From: an uncultured Bacteroidota bacterium
GTDB lineage: Bacteria; Bacteroidota; Bacteroidia; Bacteroidales; Bacteroidaceae
NCBI GenBank assembly: GCA_947168315.1
Contig: CAMVLL010000003.1
Span: 1 to 64,000 of the forward strand
Reading direction: 5' to 3'
DNA: 64,000 nucleotides
The stretch's first letter is position 1, and each line of letters begins with the position of its first letter. Under the pieces are notes generated by a model. That model did not search any database, was not told the origin of the DNA, and saw only the letters and a list, made by a program, of their open reading frames with translations. Of this stretch, positions 17,163-26,895 are shown in pieces. Position numbers and translations under genes: made by a program.

Positions 17163-17966
17163 TTAGATTTTGCGTACGCCCTTAGCAGTGACGTTCACCC
17201 CGTCACCTTTATAAAGGATGGTTCCGGAACCCGTTCGGTTCGCATCGAGTGATTCGATAGGATAGCAACGGATATCACCGCTACCTGTCACTTTCGCCTT
17301 GACAGCCTTAGCCTGCACAGCTTCTGCGTCAATATCACCACTGCCAGTCACCAGATAACTTGCCTCATCAACTGAGCCAGCCATCTCTACGTCACCGCTA
17401 CCTGTTATTTTTGCCGTCAGTTCTTTTGCCGACAAGCCAGCCACCTTCACATCACCGCTACCTGTTACGGAACACTCCACTTTATCTGCTACAATACCCT
17501 TGGCTAGGATGTCACCACTACCGGTTACGCCCAAAGTCAGGTCATCGACCTCGCAATCCTGAGTTACTAGGAACGTTGCCGACCCCGTCACCTTTGCCTG
17601 ACGAATCATCGGAGCCGACACACGAAGCTCCATCACGTCATTGTTTCGGTTGATATTATAATCTTTCTTGATACGAACCACCAATTTACTACCCTCTACA
17701 TACACCTCAATCAAGTCGATCACGTTCTCACTGGCATACAGTTCTAGACTCTTCTCGCCCACTGCAGGAGTGAAGATCACATCACAATTACCAATTACTG
17801 AGACAGCATCGAAATCCTGCACCTGAATCATTTTTGACTGATACTGCTTGTTTGGAATCACTCTCTTTGTTTTGCCTACTACTTCGATACAAGAACTGCA
17901 CGAAAGGACAATCATCATCAGCATTAATAATACCGCCGAGTTTCTAAAAACACTAAAATGTTTCAT
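17163..17966 (-). CDS. Head-GIN domain (DUF2807) lipoprotein
   Basis: The 267-residue protein has a signal ending in LSCSSC, so it is probably a lipoprotein. From about residue 45 it forms the GIN domain: seven TGS turns at residues 127, 148, 168, 188, 207, 227 and 245, mostly as TGSGD(I/V), give a period close to 20 residues, one per turn of a beta-helix. DUF2807 proteins occur widely in Bacteroidota; adhesion or envelope roles have been proposed but not established. The gene is monocistronic by layout: a terminator follows, and 68 bp separate it from the PAP2 gene upstream. Confidence 0.85.
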   Translation of the reverse strand: MKHFSVFRNSAVLLMLMMIVLSCSSCIEVVGKTKRVIPNKQYQSKMIQVQDFDAVSVIGNCDVIFTPAVGEKSLELYASENVIDLIEVYVEGSKLVVRIKKDYNINRNNDVMELRVSAPMIRQAKVTGSATFLVTQDCEVDDLTLGVTGSGDILAKGIVADKVECSVTGSGDVKVAGLSAKELTAKITGSGDVEMAGSVDEASYLVTGSGDIDAEAVQAKAVKAKVTGSGDIRCYPIESLDANRTGSGTILYKGDGVNVTAKGVRKI

Positions 17967-18034
17967 ATTTAAAAAATAAACGTTTCTGATTATAAGACAC
18001 TCCTTATAGGAGATTTGTTACAACAAACCGTAAA

Positions 18035-18997
18035 TTATTTCATTTTTTTAAAATATCCAGCCGCAAAATACCGCTTATAAAGGTAGGTTGAGAATAGATA
18101 AATAACGATAGCCGACATCCAACCAGCCAACACATCAATCAGGTAATGAGCCTGAATATAAACTGTAGCACAGCATAACAGAATGTAGACCGGAAGCATC
18201 AGGTGACCAAGCCACTTCTTTGCCCGATAGGCCATAATGAGAACAATGGTAGAGATTCCTACATGCGAGCTAGGGAAGGCTGCTGTCGGACGCTCGCCAA
18301 CAGCTTGAGACAATTCAACCAAATTATAGAAGAAACCATGCTCGTATCCAGGACCCGGAAGAAGGATTGCATTCTGATTGAAATAGTCACCTATTGAAGG
18401 GAAGACGCCAGCCATCACATTGTCCATACCAATAGCAGGGAAATAGAACTGGGGACCAGCAACAGGTACAAAAATGTAGATGAAATAATAGATGAAGAAC
18501 GACGCCACCAATACAAAAGATATTTTCTCAAACCACTGAAAACGATAGAGGAAATAGTAAATCGACACAATCGCAATCATTGGGTAATAGCAGAAATAGC
18601 CGAAATTGAATGGCTCGCTAAACCACATTGATGGGAGCCACTTACAAAACTCAACCGAAGGTTGACAATAGAATAGGAACTGTTCTAGCGACGCAAAAAG
18701 ATGATCAAGGTTCGGGAATAGTCTGTTGAACTCATAGGTGTCGGGATACCAATAAGCAAGGAAAGACATCTGAAGAGCTACCCGAACGAAAACGGTTAGC
18801 TTGCAAGGATATAATCTGTACAAGGAGTAGGCGCAAGCCGTCAAAGCTACGATGACTACTCGTTCAATTATCATCCGCGTAGGATGATCCATCCGACTGA
18901 ACAAGCAGAGTATCATCAATGTCGTAAAGGCATTGTATATCAAGCTGATCTTTTCAACCGCCAATAATCCTTTGAAATCCTTTATCGCCTTGAACAT
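18035..18997 (-). CDS. PAP2-family membrane phosphatase
   Basis: The start at 18997 (MFKAIKDF) lies 1 bp after the stop of the SDR gene (TAG-T-ATG), which indicates translational coupling. The 320-residue protein has about eight membrane helices. PAP2 signatures are visible near the C terminus: R-P-T-A-A-F-P-S-S-H (about residues 238-247) and A-H-Y-L-I-D-V-L-A-G (about 284-293), which supply the catalytic His residues. The family removes phosphate from lipids such as phosphatidic acid, undecaprenyl pyrophosphate or sphingoid-type phosphates. Pairing with an SDR suggests lipid synthesis, but the substrate is not known. Confidence 0.8.
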   Translation of the reverse strand: MFKAIKDFKGLLAVEKISLIYNAFTTLMILCLFSRMDHPTRMIIERVVIVALTACAYSLYRLYPCKLTVFVRVALQMSFLAYWYPDTYEFNRLFPNLDHLFASLEQFLFYCQPSVEFCKWLPSMWFSEPFNFGYFCYYPMIAIVSIYYFLYRFQWFEKISFVLVASFFIYYFIYIFVPVAGPQFYFPAIGMDNVMAGVFPSIGDYFNQNAILLPGPGYEHGFFYNLVELSQAVGERPTAAFPSSHVGISTIVLIMAYRAKKWLGHLMLPVYILLCCATVYIQAHYLIDVLAGWMSAIVIYLFSTYLYKRYFAAGYFKKMK

Positions 18998-18998
18998 A

Positions 18999-20009
18999 CT
19001 AAATCCATCCCTCCTGCTTATACCAAGCAACTATTTCCTTAACGCCACGTTCCAAAGAATAATCGGGCACATATCCTAAATCATTAATGGCAGGAGTAAT
19101 ATCACATTGCCAGTTGCGTTGCTTCATTATCTTATACTTATCTCCATTCAGGGTGCTGGATTTGCCAAAGAGAGCGGCAAGTCGTTCTGCACACAGCGAG
19201 ATAACTTTCAATAACCATAAAGGACTCTTGAACCGAAGCACCCACGGATTACCCAGCTCCTTCTGGATAAAATCAGAGAATGCACGGCTGGTATATACTT
19301 GTCCGTCTGTCAAGAAGTAACATTTACCTGTTACATCCCTGTCGATAGCAGCAAAGACCGCTTTCACCAAATCCTTCACATAGACAAAAGTAATCAATTG
19401 CTTCTTATATCCTACGGCAAAATCTACATGGTTACGAATGGACTTCACCATCAAAAAATAGTCTTTTTCGCGAGGTCCATAAATGCCTGTCGGACGGAAA
19501 ATAACATATGGGAAGTCATTTTGCGACATCAGGAACTGTTCTGATTTATACTTACTGATGCCATAAGCCGTATTCGGTTGGGGTGTATCCGAATCCAAAA
19601 TAGGTTTGTAATCCTCTTCATGAATAGGGCCAAATACACTCAGGGTACTGATATAGATGAACTTCTCGGGCACCATATCAAGTTTTTGCAAGGTTTCGAC
19701 AAAGTTTCTGGTACCAATATAATTGGTCTTCTCGAAATCCTCTTTGTTGCGACACTTGGTCACGCCGGCACAATGAATGACATAATCCCACTTGCCGAAT
19801 TCCTCTTTAAAGGCTCCCAGCTGTTTGAGTAAGTTTTCCTGATGTAGGAAATCTAATTCAATAAAAGTGATGCGTTCATCTTTTAGGTAACGTTTGCTAC
19901 TGGTCTTACGCATACCAGCCCATACCGACATCTGCAAGTCCAACCCTTTCTCCACTAAAAAGCTACCTACAAATCCGCTTGCTCCCGTTACTAAGATCTT
20001 TTTACCCAT
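18999..20009 (-). CDS. Extended SDR (NAD-dependent epimerase/dehydratase family)
   Basis: The 336-residue protein has the Rossmann motif TGASGFVGS (residues 8-16), active-site Ser in STLSVFG (121-127) and Y149-x-x-x-K153. The family includes sugar epimerases, dihydroflavonol-4-reductase-like enzymes and, in Bacteroides, a described 3-ketosphinganine reductase of the same broad fold. It leads a two-gene unit with the PAP2 phosphatase and has a near-perfect promoter at 20032-20063. No sugar-nucleotide gene is nearby, so a lipid substrate is as plausible as a sugar. Confidence 0.75.
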   Translation of the reverse strand: MGKKILVTGASGFVGSFLVEKGLDLQMSVWAGMRKTSSKRYLKDERITFIELDFLHQENLLKQLGAFKEEFGKWDYVIHCAGVTKCRNKEDFEKTNYIGTRNFVETLQKLDMVPEKFIYISTLSVFGPIHEEDYKPILDSDTPQPNTAYGISKYKSEQFLMSQNDFPYVIFRPTGIYGPREKDYFLMVKSIRNHVDFAVGYKKQLITFVYVKDLVKAVFAAIDRDVTGKCYFLTDGQVYTSRAFSDFIQKELGNPWVLRFKSPLWLLKVISLCAERLAALFGKSSTLNGDKYKIMKQRNWQCDITPAINDLGYVPDYSLERGVKEIVAWYKQEGWI

Positions 20010-20031
20010 TCAACGTAAAATTATGCAGGAA

Positions 20032-20063
20032 CAAAGATAATGGAAAATAGAGATAGAAACAAA
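20032..20063 (-). promoter_or_regulatory. Near-perfect promoter for the SDR-PAP2 operon
   Basis: On the minus strand TTTG (20060-20063) and TATCTTTG (20032-20039) are 20 bp apart, matching the Bacteroidota consensus at every key base. Confidence 0.75.
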
Positions 20064-20166
20064 GTTTAAAATCCTTTTTCCAACTGTTATGCAAAAAAAC
20101 AAGCGCAAACTATCACTTTTCCAATTATTTTGTTTACTTTGTACAATAATTCAAAAAAACTTTACT

Positions 20167-22314
20167 ATGGGTAAAAATAAAGAGAAAAAAGCTGGTAAAC
20201 GAATGAAAAAGACCGAGTTGGTTGACCTTATCAACAACTTCTTTATCAGCCAACCACTGGATGAATCATTCAGCCTTAAAAAGATATGTACCATTCTTCG
20301 GCTTACGACCCATCCACAGAAACGTCTGTGCTTCGACATCCTCGAAGATCTCACATACGAGGGCTTTTTGAAGAAGGTATCCAGTAATGAATATATAATG
20401 AACAACCGCGGTCAAGTGCTCACCGGCACCTTCCAACGGAAGAGTAATGGAAAGAACATCTTCGTACCAGAAGATGGCAGCGATCCGATTATGATAGCTG
20501 AACGTAACTCCGCCCACGCTATGAATGGAGATATTGTTCGCATCAGCTTCTTCGCCCGCCGTAGGAACCGTGCTCCAGAAGGAGAAGTCATCGAGATCCT
20601 TGAACGTGCTAAAGATACTTTCGTGGGTACCTTGAAGGTAGACAAATATTATGCTTTCCTACTTACAGAGGACCGCACCCTAGCGAACGACATCTTTATC
20701 CCAATGGATAAGTTGAAGGGAGGAAAGACTGGTGATAAAGCCGTAGTGAAAATTATCGAATGGCCAGCTGATGCTAAGAACCCAATAGGTGTAGTCGTTG
20801 ACGTCTTAGGAAAAGCTGGTGAGAATAATACAGAGATGCATGCTATCTTGGCTGAATTCGGATTGCCATATGTCTATCCGAAGAGTGTGGAGAAAGCAGC
20901 AAATAAGATTCCAAAGACTATCACGGAGGAAGATCTGGCTGAGCGTGAAGATTTCAGGGATGTTGTCACCTTCACCATTGACCCAAAGGATGCAAAGGAC
21001 TTTGACGATGCCCTTTCTATCCGCAAACTACCGAATGGTTTATGGGAAGTAGGTGTCCACATTGCCGATGTGACTCATTATGTAAAGGAAGGTGGCATCA
21101 TCGACAAAGAAGCCTATGCTCGTGCCACATCCGTCTATTTAGTTGACCGCACCGTACCAATGCTACCGGAAAGTCTTTGTAACATGCTTTGTTCGCTCCG
21201 TCCAGATGAGGAGAAGTTGACCTACTCCGTTATCTTAGAGATGAACGATAAGGCAGAAGTGAAAAAGTCACACATCGCCCACACGGTTATTAAAAGCAAC
21301 CGTCGTTTCTGTTACGAAGAGGCACAAGCTATTATTGAAACGGGAGAGGGTGATTACAAAGATGAGATCCTGGAGCTTCATAAACTTGCCCAAATCTTAC
21401 GGAAGGGACGTTTCATAAACGGAGCGATTGCTTTCAATCGTGTGGAGATGCGATTCGATATCGATGACACCGGCAAACCTATCAGCGTTTATTTCAAGGA
21501 GTCCAAGGAAGCCAATCAACTAATTGAGGAATTCATGTTGCTTGCCAACCGTACCGTGGCGGAACGCATCGGAAAGGTAGGCAAGGACAAGAAGGCAAAA
21601 GTTTTCCCTTATCGTATCCACGACCTTCCAGCTCTTGATAAGTTAGAGGATCTGAACTCCTTCGTCAGCCGTTTTGGTTATAAGATCAAGACTGTAGGCA
21701 ATAAGACAGAAATGGCAAAATCGTTGAACAAGATGTTGGCGGAAGTCAAGAATACAAAAGAACAGAACCTTATTGAGACTGTTTCTCTACGTGCCATGCA
21801 GAAGGCTCGTTACTCCGTTCACAACATCGGTCACTACGGATTGGCTTTCGATTACTATACTCACTTCACCTCTCCTATCCGTCGTTATCCCGACATGATG
21901 GTGCATCGCTTGTTAACCCGTTATCTGGATGGAGGACGAAGTGTTTCGGAGGTGAAATACGAAGAGTATTGCGACCATTGCTCCGATATGGAACAGCTTG
22001 CGGCCAATGCTGAACGAGCTTCCATCAAGTACAAGGAGGTAGAGTTCATGAGCGAGCATATCGGTGAGGAATACGAAGGGACCATCTCGGGTGTTACCGA
22101 GTGGGGCATCTACGTTGAGATTAACGAAAACAAATGCGAAGGTATGGTACCTGTTCGTTTACTGGATGATGATTATTATGACTTTGATGAGAAGAACTAT
22201 TGCCTGGTAGGCCGTAGATATCATCACCAATATAATTTAGGAGATTCCGTTAAGATACGTGTTGAGAAAGCCGATCTTGAAAGAAAACAGTTAGACTTTT
22301 CACTTGTTAATTGA
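20167..22314 (+). CDS. rnr: Ribonuclease R
   Basis: This 3'-5' exoribonuclease degrades structured RNA in the cytoplasm. The 715-residue protein has a basic N-terminal winged-helix segment, cold-shock domains (about 75-230), the RNB catalytic domain with Asp cluster DAKDFDDA near residues 275-282, and a C-terminal S1 domain (about 635-713). An ATG 78 bp upstream in frame is rejected because a -7-like box (TTACTTTG) near 20131-20138 falls between it and 20167, which would place it outside the mRNA. The next gene starts 32 bp downstream in the same direction. Confidence 0.94.
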   Translation: MGKNKEKKAGKRMKKTELVDLINNFFISQPLDESFSLKKICTILRLTTHPQKRLCFDILEDLTYEGFLKKVSSNEYIMNNRGQVLTGTFQRKSNGKNIFVPEDGSDPIMIAERNSAHAMNGDIVRISFFARRRNRAPEGEVIEILERAKDTFVGTLKVDKYYAFLLTEDRTLANDIFIPMDKLKGGKTGDKAVVKIIEWPADAKNPIGVVVDVLGKAGENNTEMHAILAEFGLPYVYPKSVEKAANKIPKTITEEDLAEREDFRDVVTFTIDPKDAKDFDDALSIRKLPNGLWEVGVHIADVTHYVKEGGIIDKEAYARATSVYLVDRTVPMLPESLCNMLCSLRPDEEKLTYSVILEMNDKAEVKKSHIAHTVIKSNRRFCYEEAQAIIETGEGDYKDEILELHKLAQILRKGRFINGAIAFNRVEMRFDIDDTGKPISVYFKESKEANQLIEEFMLLANRTVAERIGKVGKDKKAKVFPYRIHDLPALDKLEDLNSFVSRFGYKIKTVGNKTEMAKSLNKMLAEVKNTKEQNLIETVSLRAMQKARYSVHNIGHYGLAFDYYTHFTSPIRRYPDMMVHRLLTRYLDGGRSVSEVKYEEYCDHCSDMEQLAANAERASIKYKEVEFMSEHIGEEYEGTISGVTEWGIYVEINENKCEGMVPVRLLDDDYYDFDEKNYCLVGRRYHHQYNLGDSVKIRVEKADLERKQLDFSLVN

Positions 22315-22346
22315 TAATTAATATAAGTAATTCAAAACATATTAAA

Positions 22347-23633
22347 ATGGCTACAAATAGAAGAACATTTCTGAAGACATTGGGAGGACTTGGGCTTTTC
22401 ACCATTGTCCCTCGCCGTGTATTAGGTGGGAACAACTTTGTTGCCCCTAGTGACCAATTGACCAAAGGTATCATCGGTGTCGGTGGTATCGGTAAGAGTT
22501 CGTATCACTTTACCAGTAATGAGAAATGCAGGCTGGTAGCAGTCTGTGATGTTGATGACAACCACGTAAAGCAAGCCGTGGATATGGCAAAGTCAAAATT
22601 CAACGAAACAGTACAGACCTACCATGACTTTCGTGACTTGATCAAAGATCCGAATGTTGACGTTGTTCACATTGCAACTCCTCCACACTGGCATGCTCTG
22701 ATGTCTATTGAGGCAGCTAAGGCAGGAAAGGATATCTGGTGTGAGAAACCAATGACACGTACCATCGGAGAAGGAAAGCGGGTCATTGAGGCTGTCAACA
22801 GATACAAACGTATTTTCCGTCTAAACACATGGTTCCGCTTCACAGATACATTCTATGGTTTGGGAACGACTGTTCAACCATTGAAGAAATTGGTGGATAG
22901 CGGTCTGCTCGGATGGCCATTGAAAGTTGTTGTTTCCGGTACAACCGGTTTTACATGGAAATTCTTTTGGGTAGGCCAAGAAAACCTTCAGCCACAACCT
23001 GTTCCACAAGGCTTCGACTACGATATGTGGTTAGGTCCGGCTCCATTCAAGCCGTATCACGTACATCGTACTCACCAGACCTTCCGTGGTTATTGGGATT
23101 ATGATGGTGGTGGTTTGACAGATATGGGTCAGCACTATTTGGATCCAGTTCAATATTTGTTAGGCAAGGATAAAGAGTTGCCTATCAAGGTTGAGGTAGA
23201 TGCTCCACAACAACATCCGGATGCTGTTGGTATCTGGCACAAGATTACTTATACTTATGCCGACGGTTGCCAGATTGTATTGGAAGGTGAAGGCTTCGAA
23301 AGCAAGGGAGACACCGCTTACATCGAAGGACCAAAGGGTAAGGTTTACAAAGGTTTCCGTTGTACCATCCCAGACATCATGAACAAGTTGGCTGAATACC
23401 CAGATCCAGAACCACAACGTACCGACTTTATCGAATGTATCCATACTCGTCAAAAGTTTGCTTTGAACGAGGAAAACGGACATCGGAGCTGTACGTTAGT
23501 CAACATGGGAGCTGTCGCACTCCGCTTGGGACGTCAAGTCCTGAACTTCGACCCAGTGAACCAGTTGTTCATCGGTGATGATGCAGCCAACGCATTAGTT
23601 GATCAACCAATGCGTGGACCTTGGAAAATATAA
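22347..23633 (+). CDS. Gfo/Idh/MocA oxidoreductase with Tat signal
   Basis: The 428-residue protein opens with a twin-arginine signal (RRTFLK, Arg5-Arg6), so it is exported folded with its bound NAD(P). The Rossmann motif GVGGIG is at about 44-49 and the family EKP motif at 133-135. In the 3-keto-glycoside pathway of gut Bacteroidota, such exported oxidoreductases oxidise or reduce C3 of glycosides. The gene is followed after 24 bp by the HEAT/DUF1080 gene, supporting that role here. A start at 22311 is in frame but gives no signal peptide and overlaps rnr. The family call is strong; the substrate is inferred. Confidence 0.85.
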   Translation: MATNRRTFLKTLGGLGLFTIVPRRVLGGNNFVAPSDQLTKGIIGVGGIGKSSYHFTSNEKCRLVAVCDVDDNHVKQAVDMAKSKFNETVQTYHDFRDLIKDPNVDVVHIATPPHWHALMSIEAAKAGKDIWCEKPMTRTIGEGKRVIEAVNRYKRIFRLNTWFRFTDTFYGLGTTVQPLKKLVDSGLLGWPLKVVVSGTTGFTWKFFWVGQENLQPQPVPQGFDYDMWLGPAPFKPYHVHRTHQTFRGYWDYDGGGLTDMGQHYLDPVQYLLGKDKELPIKVEVDAPQQHPDAVGIWHKITYTYADGCQIVLEGEGFESKGDTAYIEGPKGKVYKGFRCTIPDIMNKLAEYPDPEPQRTDFIECIHTRQKFALNEENGHRSCTLVNMGAVALRLGRQVLNFDPVNQLFIGDDAANALVDQPMRGPWKI

Positions 23634-23657
23634 TGTCGTACCCAAATTATTGAAACA

Positions 23658-26600
23658 ATGAAAAAATATATCTCATTTATAACATTACTTATCTGCCTTC
23701 TGGCATTTAGTAATACCACATCGGCACAAGTGGACAGCCGCCAACGGGCCACTTCGACCATCATCGCTGACGGACTTGCCCAGTTACCAGCACAACAGCC
23801 GGATGTATACAACAAAGTCATTGGCGAACTTGCCAATACGGGTTCTGAAGGACTTCAGATGATTATCAACATGCTGACTCCTGCCGACAAAGGTAAGAAC
23901 GCTACCTTTGAATATGCTATCAACGGTATCGTAAACTATGTAACCCTGAAAGAAAATGCTAGTCTGAAAGATGCTGTACGCAAAGGATTGACAGAAGGTT
24001 TAGCAAAATGTACAGACAATGCCAACAGAGCATTCCTCTTGTCACAGTTGCAGAAATGTGCTACTGCTGACGATGCCGCTACATTCAGCAAATATCTTTC
24101 TGATTCTTATCTAAGTGACTTTGCCGCACGGGCTTTGATGTCAACTCCTGGAATCGACAATCAGGTTATTGATCTGATGAAAGCAGGTTCTGCTCCTAAG
24201 AATGTTTTGGCCAATATTGCCAGCTTCCGGAAGTTAAATTCTCCTGAGGTTGAACCAATCCTCTTATCATGGGTAAAAGGAGCTGATGCTAATACCCTTC
24301 CTGCTATCTACGATGCTTTGGCAGCCTGTGGTAGCGTAAAATCACTCAGTGTATTGAAAGCTGCTGCTCAGAATGCAACCTATCCATCCAATGCCATGGA
24401 TTCATATTTAGGATTGCTGAACAACCTGACAAAGGTTGGTCAAGCAAAGAAAGTGATGAAAGAAGCAAAAGCATTGATGAAGAACGGCAATGGTTTCATC
24501 CAAAACGCTGCCCTTCAGCTCTTGATGAAGAACGATAAAGCAAACGTTCCTTCATACCTTCTTTCTGCTCTCAATAGCAGCAATAAGGATTTCAGAAATG
24601 CCGCCCTTGATAATGCAACACGCCTTGTGTCTGATAAAGGGCTTGGTGACCTAGTTAACCTCGTTGTAGGAAAGATGCCGTCTTTGTCGGCTGATGCACA
24701 GACCGACGTTATCCAATGGTTGGGTAATAATCACGTCTCCTCTCAGGTTGATGCAGTGGTTAACGCTGTATCTTCTCCTAACGATAATATCGCCAATGCT
24801 GCAATCCGTGCAGCCGGCGTCATTGGAGGTCAGAAAGCATTGAATGCTTTGATTGGGCAATTAGGAGGTAAGCGTGCCGGACTCGCCAGTGCTGCTCTGC
24901 AAGCTTTCAATGGTAATATCGGCGATGGCATCATGAGCGCTTTGAACGGTAGTGCTGAGACGCAAGTAGAAGCTCTGAACTTGGCATCTACTCGCAAGAT
25001 GTATAATTCATACGATAAGGTTACTTCTTTGTTGAATTCACCCAATATGCAAGTACGCAATGCAGCATACGATGCTTTAGCAGGTGTTGTTAAACCGGAA
25101 AACTTTGATGCACTTTGCCAATTGATGGAGACTTCAACAGGCAACCAAACCGAAAAGGTTCAAACAGCAGCGTTGAATGCCATCAAGAACTTGCCAACAG
25201 ACCAACAATATAATATGGTAAGCAAGGCTATGGACAAGACTTCAAAAGCTTCGTTATACTATCCACTATTAGGTCAGGCAGGAAACTCGGACGCTATCTA
25301 TAAGATTTTACTGGCTTACAACAGCGCCTATAACAAGAGTGCTGCTCTTCAATCTCTTTTGAAAGTTGACAATCCTGAGATGATCGACATCTTATACAGC
25401 CTTGCTCAAAAAGAGAGCGGACAGACAAAGGATGATATCTTGAACAGATTCCTTTCTTTGATTCAATCATCTGATAAGAACAATGGTGAAAAATACAGTC
25501 TGTTCAGTCGCGCACTGGCTTTGGATCCTTCCACCGCTGTTCAAAACAAACTGATTGAAGCATTAACTTCTATCAGAAGTCTTCCTGCTTTGATGCTTGC
25601 ATCCAAGTATATGGATAACAATGGTACAGCTAAGCAAGCCGCTACTACTGTAAAGGATATCCTCAGCAAAAACAAAGAACTGTTGGGCGGAAACACTGCT
25701 AAGCAGATGTTGACGAAAGCTCAGAACATCTTCCGGGTTCAACCAGAAACTGATGCAGTATATGCTGTAGATGAAATCACTGGTTTACTTCGCAATGTCC
25801 CAAACACAGGTTTCGAATCGGTTGCTGTAAACGCTGTCGCTCCAAACAAACCATTCAAGTCAGCAAAGCAGTATGAGAATTTTGAAATGTATGTAGACTG
25901 GAAATCAGCTGATGATGCAACCATGAGTGTACGCTCTATGCCTGAAATAGCCTTGAGTGGAACAAATGGTGTTCAGTTCCTGCACGACAAGAGCGCAGAA
26001 AACATTGCTTTGCCTGAAGACTGGAACACCCTTTATGTAAAGGTGTTGAATGATCGTATCTTTGTTGAGTCAAACGGAACAAAGGTTGTTGAGAATGCTA
26101 TCATCAAGAATACTCCTGAAAACAAACCGATTAATGTGAAGGGATTCATCGAGGTTGCTACGGGCAAGAAGGGTAATGTAGACCTTCGTAACCTGTATAT
26201 CCGTGAGTTACCAACAACTCCTGTTTTCGTATTGTCAGATGAAGAGAAGAAAGCCGGCTTCGAAGTTCTTTTCGATGGTCGTTCCTTGGAGAAATGGCAA
26301 GGTAACCTGACAGATTATGTTCCGGAAGATGGTAACATCTATGTTTCTGCCAACTATGGTGGTACAGGCAACCTGTACACCAAGAAGAAATATAGCGATT
26401 TCGTGTATCGCTTTGAGTTCTGCTTCGGCGTAGAAGGTGTTAACAATGGTATCGGCATCCGTACAAACATCGGTTCAGATGCTGCATACGATGGAATGGA
26501 GATTCAAGTTCTCGACCACGATGCTCCTATCTATAAAAACCTAAGACCGTATCAACAACACGGTTCTGTTTATGGAATCATTGTTCCAAAACATGTCGAC

Positions 26601-26882
26601 TTCGGTCCGATCAATACTTGGCATAAGGAAGAGATTCGTGCCGTAGGTGATCATATTACAGTAACTGTTGATGGTGTCGTTATTTTGGATGGCAATATCC
26701 GCGAAGCATGTCAAGGTCATAATGTTGCACCTGACGGCTCAAATACAAATCCTTATACAGTTGACCATCTGAATCATCCAGGCCTGTTCAACAAGGACGG
26801 TTACATCAGTTTCTGTGGTCACGGTGCAGGTGTTAAGTTCCGCAACGTACGCATCCTCGATTTGAGTAAGAATAAGAAATAA
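23658..26882 (+). CDS. Exported HEAT-repeat protein with C-terminal DUF1080 domain
   Basis: The 1,074-residue protein has a signal peptide (cut near residue 24), a long alpha-solenoid of HEAT-like repeats (about 40-690), a middle jelly-roll domain resembling a degenerate DUF1080/LamG module (about 730-855) and a full DUF1080 domain (about 865-1070) with FDGRSLEKW near its start. DUF1080 is the 3-keto-disaccharide hydrolase / 3-keto-glycoside lyase family. The solenoid could hold a partner or substrate. It shares a direction and close spacing with the Gfo/Idh/MocA gene, forming a putative oxidise-and-cleave pair, and is followed by a strong terminator. Confidence 0.83.
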   Translation: MKKYISFITLLICLLAFSNTTSAQVDSRQRATSTIIADGLAQLPAQQPDVYNKVIGELANTGSEGLQMIINMLTPADKGKNATFEYAINGIVNYVTLKENASLKDAVRKGLTEGLAKCTDNANRAFLLSQLQKCATADDAATFSKYLSDSYLSDFAARALMSTPGIDNQVIDLMKAGSAPKNVLANIASFRKLNSPEVEPILLSWVKGADANTLPAIYDALAACGSVKSLSVLKAAAQNATYPSNAMDSYLGLLNNLTKVGQAKKVMKEAKALMKNGNGFIQNAALQLLMKNDKANVPSYLLSALNSSNKDFRNAALDNATRLVSDKGLGDLVNLVVGKMPSLSADAQTDVIQWLGNNHVSSQVDAVVNAVSSPNDNIANAAIRAAGVIGGQKALNALIGQLGGKRAGLASAALQAFNGNIGDGIMSALNGSAETQVEALNLASTRKMYNSYDKVTSLLNSPNMQVRNAAYDALAGVVKPENFDALCQLMETSTGNQTEKVQTAALNAIKNLPTDQQYNMVSKAMDKTSKASLYYPLLGQAGNSDAIYKILLAYNSAYNKSAALQSLLKVDNPEMIDILYSLAQKESGQTKDDILNRFLSLIQSSDKNNGEKYSLFSRALALDPSTAVQNKLIEALTSIRSLPALMLASKYMDNNGTAKQAATTVKDILSKNKELLGGNTAKQMLTKAQNIFRVQPETDAVYAVDEITGLLRNVPNTGFESVAVNAVAPNKPFKSAKQYENFEMYVDWKSADDATMSVRSMPEIALSGTNGVQFLHDKSAENIALPEDWNTLYVKVLNDRIFVESNGTKVVENAIIKNTPENKPINVKGFIEVATGKKGNVDLRNLYIRELPTTPVFVLSDEEKKAGFEVLFDGRSLEKWQGNLTDYVPEDGNIYVSANYGGTGNLYTKKKYSDFVYRFEFCFGVEGVNNGIGIRTNIGSDAAYDGMEIQVLDHDAPIYKNLRPYQQHGSVYGIIVPKHVDFGPINTWHKEEIRAVGDHITVTVDGVVILDGNIREACQGHNVAPDGSNTNPYTVDHLNHPGLFNKDGYISFCGHGAGVKFRNVRILDLSKNKK

Positions 26883-26895
26883 TTATTATTAACCT

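Noticed and set aside
17163-17966. DNA-level repeats with about 60-bp period, first looked like a tandem or CRISPR-like array
   Set aside because: They encode the TGSGD turns of the GIN beta-helix in frame; spacers are coding and there is no cas gene.
17976-18034. Palindromes CTCCT/AGGAG and TTTGTT/AACAAA between PAP2 and the GIN gene
   Set aside because: Short arms, no T run; could be an operator or weak terminator, but the evidence is too thin to list.
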